From: an uncultured Desulfobulbaceae bacterium
Lineage (GTDB): Bacteria > Desulfobacterota > Desulfobulbia > Desulfobulbales > Desulfobulbaceae
Length of the DNA stretch: 34,417 nt
Direction: 5' to 3'
NCBI GenBank assembly: GCA_947259225.1
Contig: CAMYLK010000025.1
Coordinates: 1-34,417 of the forward strand
Shown: in pieces, positions 14,636-22,797 of the stretch
Layout: every line of letters begins with the position of its first letter
Numbering within the stretch: position 1 is the stretch's first letter
The notes under the pieces: model-generated
The model's database searches: none
Told to the model about the DNA's origin: nothing
Seen by the model: only the letters and a program-made list of their open reading frames with translations
Translations under genes and position numbers: made by a program

Positions 14636-16597
14636 ATGCAAATAAGCAAAATGAAGAGGGGGAATTACATGAAGAATGTCAAACAGATAGCCTTGGCTAC
14701 TGTATTGCTGACAGGCACGGCTATAACAGCCTGGGCAGCAGTGCCAGCGCCACCAGTCAACCAGCACCTGGGACTGGGTGACACCACATTCAATAACATG
14801 GTGGAAAACGATTGCCGAATTTGTCACAATCAAACTCCACCAGCACCTTATCCTGTTGATCCAACCTACCTGCCTGACCGGCATCACCTGCTGGTCGACA
14901 CTCCGATTCCTTCACCTTCTGACGTCCCCAATCCTGATGCGGACAGTGATGGAATACCCGATGTCAATTACGACTGTCTCAACTGCCACAGCATGACCTT
15001 TGACTCGGGCACCGGCACCTGGGAACTCGACCCGAACTTTCGTGACTGTACTCTTTGCCATGTCCAGACCGGAACCTCAGGGCCGACCGTGCATCATCGC
15101 GCCAATGAGGCCCAGGGAGGAGATTGTGCCTACTGTCACGGTTCCTTCGTGGACAGCGGTCTGCTCGATGACGACGGCGACGGCATCCAGAATGCCATCG
15201 ATCCCGACGGCGGCTGGATCCCGGCCTATCAGGTCAGCCTGGTGACACCGTTCCCGGGCGGTTTAACCCCTATTTCAGGCAACCGCAAGCCCAATGGTGA
15301 TCCAAATACAGTTAATAGCTGGGGCCAGGAAGCCGGTAACTGCAGCTTCTGCCATTCCGAGCTTACTGGTGTAGAAGGCAGCAGTGTCGTTGAAGACACC
15401 GGGCCGTTTGCTCCGGTAGAAGTCTTTGTTAATTCGACCACTCACCACACCACTGGTCTGCAAACAAGTGACAAGTGTGTCTGGTGCCATGATTTCGATG
15501 TGATCAATCCCGATGATCCGCGCGCGGTGACTCCGATCCGCACCTGCGAGAACTGCCACGGCATTCCCTCGTTGCACAACATCCAGTTCGCTGGCCAGGA
15601 TTTTGGCTTCCCGAATAACGATGGTACTGTTTTACCGGGCGCCGAGCCGGCCGGTTTCGGCCACATCGGCAGTCAGGATGACTGCTGGGGATGCCACGGT
15701 TACGAAAATGGCTTGTCTGCACCAAGCAGCGGCCCGGTCATCCCTGGTCTCTATGATCTGAGCGCTTCCAGCGTCCAGGCAGGCAGCACAGTAGTGCTTA
15801 CGGGTACCGCTTTTGTCAACAAGGTCCAGAACCCGATGACCGGTGAGTATGACGTTACTCTGGCTTCTGATGTTGTCTTGACTGATGCCAATGGCACCGA
15901 GACTGTCGTAGTACCAGTCAGCGTCACCGGTGATACCATCGAAGCGGATATTCCTTCCACCATGGCAACCGGGAACTACCAGATTGCCGCCAAGAAGGCG
16001 TTGAAACGCTCCAACCCGATGAACGTGGCCATCACTCCTGCCAAGGTCATCAGCAGCACGACCTGCGTCGACGGCAGTACGACCATCAGCGGTAGCGGCT
16101 TCAGTTCCTACCTCGACGCGACCGACTCCGGCACCAGCGTTACCGGTGACGTGACCACCACCGGAGGAGGAACGGATTGCTCCGCATACTCTGACAGGAG
16201 GAGCTGCCGTCAGCAGGCCGACTGCAGCTGGAACAATAGAGCCGACGTCTGCGAGGGCGACGGTGGCGGTGGTGATCCCGTGACTAGCAATGAGACGGCC
16301 CAGATCAACTCCTGGACCGACACGCAGATCGAGGCCCAATTCTCGGCCTGTCCCGATGACGGCACTGTGGTCGTGAACACCGTTTGGGACATCACGGGTA
16401 GCGTCGATCCGCCAGATCCTGAGGCTATCTGCGACGACGGCATCGACAACGACGGCGACGGCGACGTTGACTGCGAAGACAGCGACTGCAGCAGCGATGA
16501 CGCCTGTCAGACGGTCAGCTGTAGTGATTACACCGATAAGGGTAGCTGCCGAGACGCTGGTTGTGACTGGAACAAGAAGAATGAGACCTGTAATTAA
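14636..16597 (+). CDS. omcZ-like: OmcZ-like octaheme c-type cytochrome (nanowire-type)
   Basis: 653 residues. GGAGG lies 8 nt before this ATG; an internal ATG at 14669 is also plausible and gives a shorter signal peptide. Export is by Sec, cleaving near AWA. Eight CXXCH sites lie at residues ~60-355: CRICH, CLNCH, CTLCH, CAYCH, CSFCH, CVWCH, CENCH and CWGCH. Features I recall in Geobacter OmcZ recur: an N-terminal PPVNQ, paired HH before hemes, 'CExCHGxxSLHNIQ' at heme 7 and a GHIG lead into heme 8. OmcZ forms extracellular heme filaments after a subtilisin trims its C-terminus. Here the C-terminal half (~370 on) is IPT/TIG-like, interrupted at residues ~515-539 by a Cys4-Trp module, then a MopE-like motif and a second Cys4-Trp module at the end. 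Heme 2 is canonical CXXCH, not the CX14CH of OmcZ. A GEMM riboswitch lies upstream. Confidence 0.85.
   Translation: MQISKMKRGNYMKNVKQIALATVLLTGTAITAWAAVPAPPVNQHLGLGDTTFNNMVENDCRICHNQTPPAPYPVDPTYLPDRHHLLVDTPIPSPSDVPNPDADSDGIPDVNYDCLNCHSMTFDSGTGTWELDPNFRDCTLCHVQTGTSGPTVHHRANEAQGGDCAYCHGSFVDSGLLDDDGDGIQNAIDPDGGWIPAYQVSLVTPFPGGLTPISGNRKPNGDPNTVNSWGQEAGNCSFCHSELTGVEGSSVVEDTGPFAPVEVFVNSTTHHTTGLQTSDKCVWCHDFDVINPDDPRAVTPIRTCENCHGIPSLHNIQFAGQDFGFPNNDGTVLPGAEPAGFGHIGSQDDCWGCHGYENGLSAPSSGPVIPGLYDLSASSVQAGSTVVLTGTAFVNKVQNPMTGEYDVTLASDVVLTDANGTETVVVPVSVTGDTIEADIPSTMATGNYQIAAKKALKRSNPMNVAITPAKVISSTTCVDGSTTISGSGFSSYLDATDSGTSVTGDVTTTGGGTDCSAYSDRRSCRQQADCSWNNRADVCEGDGGGGDPVTSNETAQINSWTDTQIEAQFSACPDDGTVVVNTVWDITGSVDPPDPEAICDDGIDNDGDGDVDCEDSDCSSDDACQTVSCSDYTDKGSCRDAGCDWNKKNETCN
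16178..16252 (+). repeat. Cys4-Trp cassette, copy in octaheme gene
   Basis: Encodes 25 residues with spacing C-x8-C-x5-C-x-W-x6-C. The DNA is almost identical to 19478-19552 in the next gene; the last ~54 bp differ at one position, while flanking sequence differs more. This suggests recent gene conversion or cassette transfer between the paralogues. Confidence 0.75.
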
Positions 16598-16646
16598 GCC
16601 GCCGAAGGACAAATAAGCTTCAAAAAAGAAGTAAGCTTTTACACTG

Positions 16647-16689
16647 TAAGGAGGGGCCTGTTTTGGGCTCCTCCTTATCCTATTTTTTT
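16647..16689 (+). terminator. Intrinsic terminator between the two OmcZ-like genes
   Basis: TAAGGAGGGGCC (16647-16658) pairs with GGCTCCTCCTTA (16666-16677) with one G-T pair, followed by TCCTA and seven T. It would end most transcripts of the octaheme gene. The downstream ribosome-binding site (GGAGG, 16690-16694) begins directly after the T-run, so any expression of the 12-heme gene from this promoter needs read-through. Confidence 0.8.
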
Positions 16690-16705
16690 GGAGGATTCAA
16701 AGACA

Positions 16706-19700
16706 ATGAAGAGGAAACTATTTTGGGGAGCAGTGGGCAGTTTAGCCTTGGGGCTGCTCCTGACCATGGGATCGCCACAAACGGCGAATGCCTATAGGTT
16801 TTATTCCGACCCCAGCGGCGCTGTTGGGGATGGCACCCAGAACTGTGCCGCCTGTCACGGCGAGTTCAGAGCCGGCACCTATGCGCCGCCTTCGGGAGCA
16901 CCTGCATGGGGCGGTCATCTCCACGCAGGCCACTTAGACAATACAACAATTGGCGGTAGCTGTGACAACTGTCACGGCGGTACCGGCTCGATTCAGCGCG
17001 GAACGAACCTCGCAAGCTCCGGAAACGCGGCCGATGGGGTTAACGCCATTTCATGTAGCGGCTGTCACGGCCGACTCGAAGACGCCAACGGCGTCAACCA
17101 GAACGGCCCTGGCTGGGGCGCCGGCCTGCGGCAGCATCACCAGATCAGCGGCATAGGAATATGTCTGCCCTGCCACGCCGACTCAGACCCGGCGGCCTTC
17201 ACCCCGGTGGGTGAGAACGTTATGCCGGCCTGGTATTCCTCGGTGACGAATCTTGTTGCCGGAACAACTCTTGCCCCTTGCAATGAAAACGGTGAAGAGG
17301 ACTTTGAAAGCAGCCCCCTGGGCAACGACAATGACGGCGATGGTGTCTATGATACTGCCGACCCGGATTGCGCGCCCCCCGAGGATTGCTTTAACGGCGT
17401 CGACGACAGCGGCAACGGCCTGGTCGACTGTGAGGATCCGGCATGCGCCGGCGCCACCAACGGCATCTGCGACACCGGCAATCTTGGCGTGTGCCAGGAT
17501 GGAACCCTCACCTGCGACGACCCCAGCACCCCGCTGCCTTCCTGTGTGCAGGACGTACAAGCCTCCACAGAAGGTCCCCCGGGTGATGCGACCTGTTCTG
17601 ACACCCTGGACAACGATTGTAACGGGCTGACTGATCTTGGCGACCCGAATTGCGTTGTTGCCGGCGAGGAAATCTGCTTCAACGGCATCGACGATAGCGG
17701 CAACGGCCTGGTCGACTGTGAAGACCCGGCTTGCTACAACGTCGCTAATACCGGCGAAGTGTGCGACAGCGGCCTGCCCGGCGAGTGCCAGGCCGGTACC
17801 CCCATCTGCAACGACACCGGAGCGAGTCCGCTGCCTGACTGTGTGCAAAACAACCAGCCCGTGCCCGAATTGTGTGACGGCCTCGACAACGACTGCGACG
17901 GCGCCATCGACAACGGCTTCCCGGTTGGTGATCCATGTACTGCAGGCACCGGCAACTGCGAAGCCACCGGCAACCTGGTGTGCACAGCTGACGGCACCGG
18001 CACCGAGTGTGATGCGATTCCGGGAACACCTGGCACAGAGGGACCCCAAGGTGATCCGACCTGCTCTGACACCGAGGACAATGATTGCGACGGCCTGACC
18101 GACCTGGCTGATCCCAACTGCAGTGTGCAAGCGCCTACGGTACCCCCGGTTAATCAGAACTTGGGTATCATGGACGTCGACTTCAGCAATCTGATGGAAG
18201 ACGACTGCCGGGCCTGCCACGGCGACAACCCGCCTCCGGGAGTGCCGGTTGACACTACCTACCTGCCGGACAGGCATCATATGCTGGTCGATACTCCGAT
18301 CGATTACAACAACCCGAGCGTCACCATTCCCAATCCGGATGCGGACGGTGATGGTGTGCCTGATACAACCTTTGATTGTCTGAACTGTCACAACATGGTC
18401 TTTGACACTGGCACCGGCACCTGGGAGCTCGATCCGAACTTCCGCGACTGCCTGGTATGCCATGTAGCTTCACCGCATCATGTCACTCCAGAGGCAACAG
18501 GTGGCGACTGTCAGGCCTGCCACGGTTCATTGGTCGATAATGGCTTGGTCGATGCTGACGGCGACGGCCAGGAAGATGTCTTCGACTGGCTGCCGACATA
18601 CCAGCCCAGCCTGGTTACCCCGTACCCGGGTGAAATGGACATGAAGCCGAACGGCGGTGAAATTAATCCAAACAATGGTGTACCTGAAGGCAACTGTCAG
18701 TACTGCCACGATGAAGGCACTATCGACGGTCTGTTGGTCCAGCTGAACAGCGTTAACCATCATAACACCGGCTTCTTTGATCAGGGTCGTTGTGACTGGT
18801 GTCACAGCTCCTTCCTGCCTGGTACCGACCCGCGGACGGTAACGCCGATCCGCACCTGTGAAAACTGCCACGGCATTCCGTCGTTGCATAACATCCAGGC
18901 CAAGAGTGATGGCACCCCGGCTGACGGGACAATCACCCCTGGCGCTGAGAACCCATACTTTGGCCACATCGGCAGCCAAATAGACTGTAATGGCTGCCAC
19001 GGCTTCACAGCAACTTCTGCTCCAGGCTCCGGCCCGGTTATTCCGCAGATCGACATCGTAAGTCCGCCTACATTAACAGCTGGCGAAGCAGTGACCCTGA
19101 ATATAACAGGCAGGGCGCTGACCAATCTGATACCCAATCCAATGGGTGGTGAAGGTACGCTGGCGGTTTGTGAGCTGGTGCTCGAAGCGAGCGACGGGTC
19201 TCAGACTGTGTTAACTGCGGCCAGTATAAGCGAAAGCAGCATGACTGTTAATGTACCTGCTCTTGCTGCCGACAACTACACAGTACGTGCCAAGAAGTAT
19301 CAGAAGATCAGCAATCCGATGATCCTGCCGGTTATGCCTGCAGTAATAGTAGATTCAGCTACTTGCAGCGGTAATACGATGACTATCGCTGGTAGCGGTT
19401 TCGGCTCCTACATTGAAGCCACTGATGGCGGCACCAATGTCATCGGTACTGTGACTACCACGGGAGGAGGAACGGACTGTTCCGTATACTCTGACAGGAC
19501 GAGCTGCCGTCAGCAGGCCGACTGCAGTTGGAACAATAGAGCCGACGTCTGCGAGGGTGGCGGAAGTGATCCCGCGACTACCGATGAGACCGGTTCTGTC
19601 AGCTCCTGGAGCGACACCCAGATCGTGGCTGACTTCAGCAGCTGTCCGACTGATGTAACCGTTAATTCGGTTTACGGCTCCTCAAACGGAGACGGTGGCG

Positions 19701-19852
19701 GCACTGATCCTCCAACTGGAAGCTGTTCTGATTACAACGATGAAGCAAGCTGTACAGCTGATTCTTCCTGTGAATGGACCGTCGACAAGAAGGGCAGGGA
19801 ATCCTGCGAGGATGCCGGCGGTGGTGGTGGCAAACCGCCGAAGGACAAGTAA
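16706..19852 (+). CDS. Twelve-heme cytochrome: tetraheme domain, MopE repeats and OmcZ-like octaheme module
   Basis: 1048 residues from the ATG at 16706 (GGAGG 11 nt upstream; an earlier TTG in frame lies within that site). The signal peptide ends near TANA-YR. Residues ~47-165 hold four CXXCH sites (CAACH, CDNCH, CSGCH, CLPCH). Residues ~220-480 are Cys/Asp-rich repeats such as DSGNGLVDCEDPAC and DGLDNDCDG, of the MopE-like putative metal-binding type. Residues ~500-765 hold eight more CXXCH in the same order and spacing as the upstream octaheme cytochrome, sharing PPVNQ, YLPDRHH and GIPSLHNIQ. An IPT-like C-terminal region follows, with one Cys4-Trp module inside it and another near the end, then a KPPKDK tail. 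It is a paralogue of the upstream gene fused to an extra N-terminal half. Confidence 0.85.
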   Translation: MKRKLFWGAVGSLALGLLLTMGSPQTANAYRFYSDPSGAVGDGTQNCAACHGEFRAGTYAPPSGAPAWGGHLHAGHLDNTTIGGSCDNCHGGTGSIQRGTNLASSGNAADGVNAISCSGCHGRLEDANGVNQNGPGWGAGLRQHHQISGIGICLPCHADSDPAAFTPVGENVMPAWYSSVTNLVAGTTLAPCNENGEEDFESSPLGNDNDGDGVYDTADPDCAPPEDCFNGVDDSGNGLVDCEDPACAGATNGICDTGNLGVCQDGTLTCDDPSTPLPSCVQDVQASTEGPPGDATCSDTLDNDCNGLTDLGDPNCVVAGEEICFNGIDDSGNGLVDCEDPACYNVANTGEVCDSGLPGECQAGTPICNDTGASPLPDCVQNNQPVPELCDGLDNDCDGAIDNGFPVGDPCTAGTGNCEATGNLVCTADGTGTECDAIPGTPGTEGPQGDPTCSDTEDNDCDGLTDLADPNCSVQAPTVPPVNQNLGIMDVDFSNLMEDDCRACHGDNPPPGVPVDTTYLPDRHHMLVDTPIDYNNPSVTIPNPDADGDGVPDTTFDCLNCHNMVFDTGTGTWELDPNFRDCLVCHVASPHHVTPEATGGDCQACHGSLVDNGLVDADGDGQEDVFDWLPTYQPSLVTPYPGEMDMKPNGGEINPNNGVPEGNCQYCHDEGTIDGLLVQLNSVNHHNTGFFDQGRCDWCHSSFLPGTDPRTVTPIRTCENCHGIPSLHNIQAKSDGTPADGTITPGAENPYFGHIGSQIDCNGCHGFTATSAPGSGPVIPQIDIVSPPTLTAGEAVTLNITGRALTNLIPNPMGGEGTLAVCELVLEASDGSQTVLTAASISESSMTVNVPALAADNYTVRAKKYQKISNPMILPVMPAVIVDSATCSGNTMTIAGSGFGSYIEATDGGTNVIGTVTTTGGGTDCSVYSDRTSCRQQADCSWNNRADVCEGGGSDPATTDETGSVSSWSDTQIVADFSSCPTDVTVNSVYGSSNGDGGGTDPPTGSCSDYNDEASCTADSSCEWTVDKKGRESCEDAGGGGGKPPKDK
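19478..19552 (+). repeat. Cys4-Trp cassette, copy in 12-heme gene
   Basis: Partner of 16178-16252. It sits at the same place in the IPT-like domain, after a TTTGGGTD linker and before the 'SWxDTQI' strand, so the domain's two halves are continuous around it. The surrounding Gly/Asp linkers suggest a loop insertion exposed on the protein surface. Confidence 0.75.
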
Positions 19853-19887
19853 ACCTTAACATTCAATAAACCTAAACCTTACCCGGT

Positions 19888-19917
19888 CCAGGTCCGGCAC
19901 TCATGTGCCGGACCTGG
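19888..19917 (+). terminator. 13-bp perfect hairpin after the 12-heme gene
   Basis: CCAGGTCCGGCAC pairs perfectly with the second arm across a TCAT tetraloop, 35 bp past the stop codon. The following bases are only moderately T-rich, so it may serve as a terminator or as a 3'-end stabiliser. Confidence 0.65.
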
Positions 19918-20071
19918 ATTGGCTTTATTAGTATAATTAATAATCAGGGACCTGCCCCGGCAGGCTCCGCTTTTATGAACATGTTGAGAAGTTAAGTTGC
20001 AAATATCTAGCAATCTACACCAGAATCCCGGAAGGCAAAAGAACCGGGTCTTACACAACGATGAAAATAAC

Positions 20072-20098
20072 AGGGGAACCATGCACCGTTCCCCTTTT
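20072..20098 (+). terminator. Short hairpin with T-run before the protease gene
   Basis: AGGGGAAC (20072-20079) pairs with GTTCCCCT (20088-20095), continuing into TTT. It is a weaker candidate terminator, about 70 bp upstream of the protease start. Confidence 0.5.
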
Positions 20099-20170
20099 CA
20101 TATAGAGCACGGGCATAAGTCCAGATGCCCATAGGACAATAACGGAAGCAGAATAGAAAGGATTATGAGC

Positions 20171-21646
20171 ATGAAAAAGGTAACCACATTTACCCTGCTG
20201 TTGACTTTAGCCCTCGTTTTTGCCGGTAGTTCGCTCTGCCGTGCAGGGGAAAAATCCTATATCGTCGGTTTCAAGCAGCCCCCCGGCCAGACTGAAAAGG
20301 ATCTGGTCCATGGCCATGGCGGCAAGGTCAAACGGCAATTCAAAATTATCAAGGCCATGGCAGTCAGCCTCACTGAGCAGGCCATGGTTGAGCTGCAGTC
20401 AGACCCCAAGGTCGAATATGTGGAAGAAGATATCCCCATGGCCCTGATTGAGCCGGAGGTTGGCGGTTTTGAATATGAAAACTCCTGGGGCGTTTCCCGC
20501 ATCGGGGCTTTCCTTGCCCATGAATATGGTAACCTTGGTGCTGGTGTCAAGGTGGCTGTGCTTGACACCGGCATCGACTACTACCATCCCGAACTGAGCG
20601 CCAATTACGGGGGGGGAGACAATTTCATCTCCCTTGATCCCGATTATCATGACCCCTATGACGACAGCTACAACAGCCATGGCACCCATGTCGCCGGCAT
20701 TATAGGTGCTGCAATAGACGGCGACGGAGTTGTCGGTGTTGCTCCGCAGGCCGAACTCTATGCGGTCAAGGTCCTAGGTGGTGACGGTTTTGGCAACGCA
20801 AGCTCCCTGATTGCGGGATTGGAATGGTCAACTGAAAACTCTATGGATATTGCCAACATCAGTATAGGCTCTGGCACGTATTCGCTTGCTCTCGAAGAGG
20901 CCTGCCAAACAGCCTACAATGCCGGTGTTCTGCTGGTCGCTGCCGCCGGAAACAACGCGGGTGGCGATGTCCTGTACCCGGCCCGTTATGATTCGGTCAT
21001 TGCGGTCGGAGGCACTGCCCATGACGATAGCGTCTATTGGGGAAGTGCTATTGGACCTGAAATTGAGTTGGCCGCACCTGGTTTGATGGTCAATTCGACG
21101 GTCAGGGCAGGGGAATATGGACTACTCAGCGGGACCTCCCAGGCCGCACCCCATGTGACCGGCGTAGCAGCCCTGCTGATGGCCGCAGGTGTTGATGACC
21201 TCAACGGGGACGGGTTTTTTGACCATCTGGATGTCCGTCTGAACCTGCAGGAAACCGCGCTTGATCTCGGTAAGTCACGATGGGACCCCGTGTTTGGTTA
21301 TGGGCTGGTGCAGGCTTCTGCCGATGCTCCGCAGGCGCCGATCTATATCGAAGTGGCAGTCGGCGAGAAAAATGATGAAAATCCAGAGGACTATCCCTCT
21401 ATTCTGCTTGATAAAGGAACTTTTGACCTCCAGATAGCCAATGACAGCCTGACGGGTATGGCCATAGAGATTGTGAAAAATGGACAATATCTTGAAAATA
21501 AGGCAGAGTATATCCAATTCGACAAGAAAGATCCCCAGAAAGTTATCCTGACTATAGATGCAAGAGGGACATCTTTTGAAGTGGTATTCATTCCTGCTGG
21601 AAAACCGCGCAGCTTTGCCACAGTAGAAGTCACAGTCAGTCTGTAA
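20171..21646 (+). CDS. ozpA-like: Secreted subtilisin-like (S8) serine protease, OzpA-like
   Basis: 491 residues. The ATG at 20171 is preferred because AAGGA lies 8 nt upstream; the ATG at 20165 would leave only 2 nt. After a Sec signal peptide, residues ~27-90 match the I9 inhibitor propeptide (YIVGFKQ..., ending VEYVEED). The catalytic triad is visible: Asp132 (VAVLDTGID), His170 (SHGTHVAG) and Ser323 (SGTSQAAPHV), with AAGNN for the oxyanion Asn. About 105 residues follow the catalytic domain as a beta-rich tail. In Geobacter, as I recall, the neighbouring subtilisin OzpA cleaves the C-terminus from OmcZ. The position after two OmcZ-like genes and before a prolyl isomerase suggests the same maturation job here (inference). 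Confidence 0.88.
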   Translation: MKKVTTFTLLLTLALVFAGSSLCRAGEKSYIVGFKQPPGQTEKDLVHGHGGKVKRQFKIIKAMAVSLTEQAMVELQSDPKVEYVEEDIPMALIEPEVGGFEYENSWGVSRIGAFLAHEYGNLGAGVKVAVLDTGIDYYHPELSANYGGGDNFISLDPDYHDPYDDSYNSHGTHVAGIIGAAIDGDGVVGVAPQAELYAVKVLGGDGFGNASSLIAGLEWSTENSMDIANISIGSGTYSLALEEACQTAYNAGVLLVAAAGNNAGGDVLYPARYDSVIAVGGTAHDDSVYWGSAIGPEIELAAPGLMVNSTVRAGEYGLLSGTSQAAPHVTGVAALLMAAGVDDLNGDGFFDHLDVRLNLQETALDLGKSRWDPVFGYGLVQASADAPQAPIYIEVAVGEKNDENPEDYPSILLDKGTFDLQIANDSLTGMAIEIVKNGQYLENKAEYIQFDKKDPQKVILTIDARGTSFEVVFIPAGKPRSFATVEVTVSL

Positions 21647-21666
21647 CAGGCGATAAAGGAGTCGAA

Positions 21667-22635
21667 ATGAAGACAGCTATAGTGAAAATACGTTTTTTCT
21701 TCTGGCCGATCCTTTTTCTGTTGTTGAGTCTGGGGCCTGCCTTTGCCACAGCAACTGCTGAAGAGCCGAAGCGTGAGATTGCCGCCAAAGTCAATGGCAC
21801 GCCTATTTATCTGGACCAGCTAGAGGGGCAGATCAAGGCGGAAACGAAAAAGTACGAACGCATGATGGGAAAAAACATCCCTGAAAATGTCGAGAACATT
21901 GCCCAGCGAAAGGCACTGGTCTCTTTTATTGATTCAGAGCTGATTTACCAGCAGGCACGGAAGCTGGATATCGATGATCTGGAGAAACAGGTTGGCGAAC
22001 GGGTCAAGACGCTTAAAGAGAAATATCCTGTTTTTTTTCAGGACCGGACCGAACAAGAAATACAGGACTGGGCTCGCCGCGAAATCTTCACCAGTACATA
22101 TTTGGAGCAGCCGGAAATGCAGCCGATCATCAGCGACGATGAGCTCCGCGCTCTCTATGATAAACAAAAAGACAGCTTCCAGCGCAAGGAAACGGTCCAT
22201 GTTCGTCACATTATCGTCTTGACACCTGAAGACGCTGATGAAACTGCGCAGAAGCAAGCCATGGAGAAAATCAAAGAAGCCCGGCAGAAAATAATTGATG
22301 GCCAGCCTTTTGCCGACGTGGCCAAGGAATATTCTGAGGATAACGCTGCGCAAGGAGGCGGCGATATCGGCTTTGTCCGCAAAGGCTATATGCCCGGGGA
22401 GTTCGAAAAGATCGCATTTTCACTTGAGCCGGGAAAATTAAGCGATATCATTCACACCAGCCACGGGCTTCATATTCTTGAGGTTGTCGAAAAGTCTCCT
22501 GCGGGACAGCTATCTTTCGAGAGTATGCGCGACTTTCTCACCCAATATCTTGAAGAGCAGAAGCGTAAAAAGATCCTTGATGATCTGGTGGCCCGTCTGA
22601 GGAAACAGGCAGATATCCAGGTACTTATGAAATAG
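21667..22635 (+). CDS. Periplasmic peptidyl-prolyl isomerase, parvulin (PpiC/SurA) type
   Basis: 322 residues, 20 bp after the protease with its own AAAGGA site, so very likely co-transcribed. The N-terminus is a signal peptide or membrane anchor (FFFWPILFLLLSLGP). Residues ~35-165 form a SurA-N-like helical chaperone region starting at VNGTPIYLDQLE. Residues ~177-270 are the parvulin domain (VRHIIV, AKEYSEDNAAQGGGDIGFV, HTSHGLHILEV). Such proteins help exported proteins fold. A prolyl isomerase gene also sits beside omcZ/ozpA in Geobacter (my recollection), so it may fold the Pro-rich exported cytochromes or the protease. Confidence 0.88.
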   Translation: MKTAIVKIRFFFWPILFLLLSLGPAFATATAEEPKREIAAKVNGTPIYLDQLEGQIKAETKKYERMMGKNIPENVENIAQRKALVSFIDSELIYQQARKLDIDDLEKQVGERVKTLKEKYPVFFQDRTEQEIQDWARREIFTSTYLEQPEMQPIISDDELRALYDKQKDSFQRKETVHVRHIIVLTPEDADETAQKQAMEKIKEARQKIIDGQPFADVAKEYSEDNAAQGGGDIGFVRKGYMPGEFEKIAFSLEPGKLSDIIHTSHGLHILEVVEKSPAGQLSFESMRDFLTQYLEEQKRKKILDDLVARLRKQADIQVLMK

Positions 22636-22641
22636 GAGGAA

Positions 22642-22733
22642 TTTTTCTTTTCTTGCCGGAGGGAGGTTCCGGGTGCGGTCATAATCGATTCAAACTGACT
22701 GCCATTCAGCAGGGACAGGCGAGAAAAGAAAAG
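22642..22733 (+). other. Long stem in leader of the 17-heme gene
   Basis: A pyrimidine-rich arm (22642-22657) pairs over 16 bp, including two G-T pairs, with GGCGAGAAAAGAAAAG (22718-22733), enclosing about 60 nt. It begins just after the isomerase stop codon. It could be a processing or folding element between the two genes; no known RNA family was recognised. Confidence 0.4.
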
Positions 22734-22744
22734 AGGGGGGAATG

Positions 22745-22781
22745 TTTAGGCTGCCCTCAATGAAATATCGGGCAGCCTAAA
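22745..22781 (+). promoter_or_regulatory. 12-bp perfect hairpin just before the 17-heme gene
   Basis: TTTAGGCTGCCC pairs perfectly with GGGCAGCCTAAA over a 13-nt loop and ends 16 nt before the ATG, close to the AAGGGGGG ribosome-binding site. There is no T-run, so it is more likely to protect the 5' end or modulate translation than to terminate. Confidence 0.5.
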
Positions 22782-22797
22782 GCAAAGGGGGGTACTT

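Noticed and set aside
15632..16612. Minus-strand open frame (326 codons) opposite the octaheme gene
   Set aside because: Low-complexity Val/Ala/Gly translation caused by the codon pattern of the real gene on the other strand.
17384..18110. CRISPR-like or satellite tandem repeat
   Set aside because: The repeats are coding MopE-like Asp/Cys motifs with variable spacing inside an open reading frame, not array repeats with unique spacers.
17183..18463. Long minus-strand open frame (426 codons) opposite the 12-heme gene
   Set aside because: It is a shadow of GC-rich, Asp/Cys-repeat coding DNA. No ribosome-binding site or recognisable domain; the plus strand has clear heme motifs.
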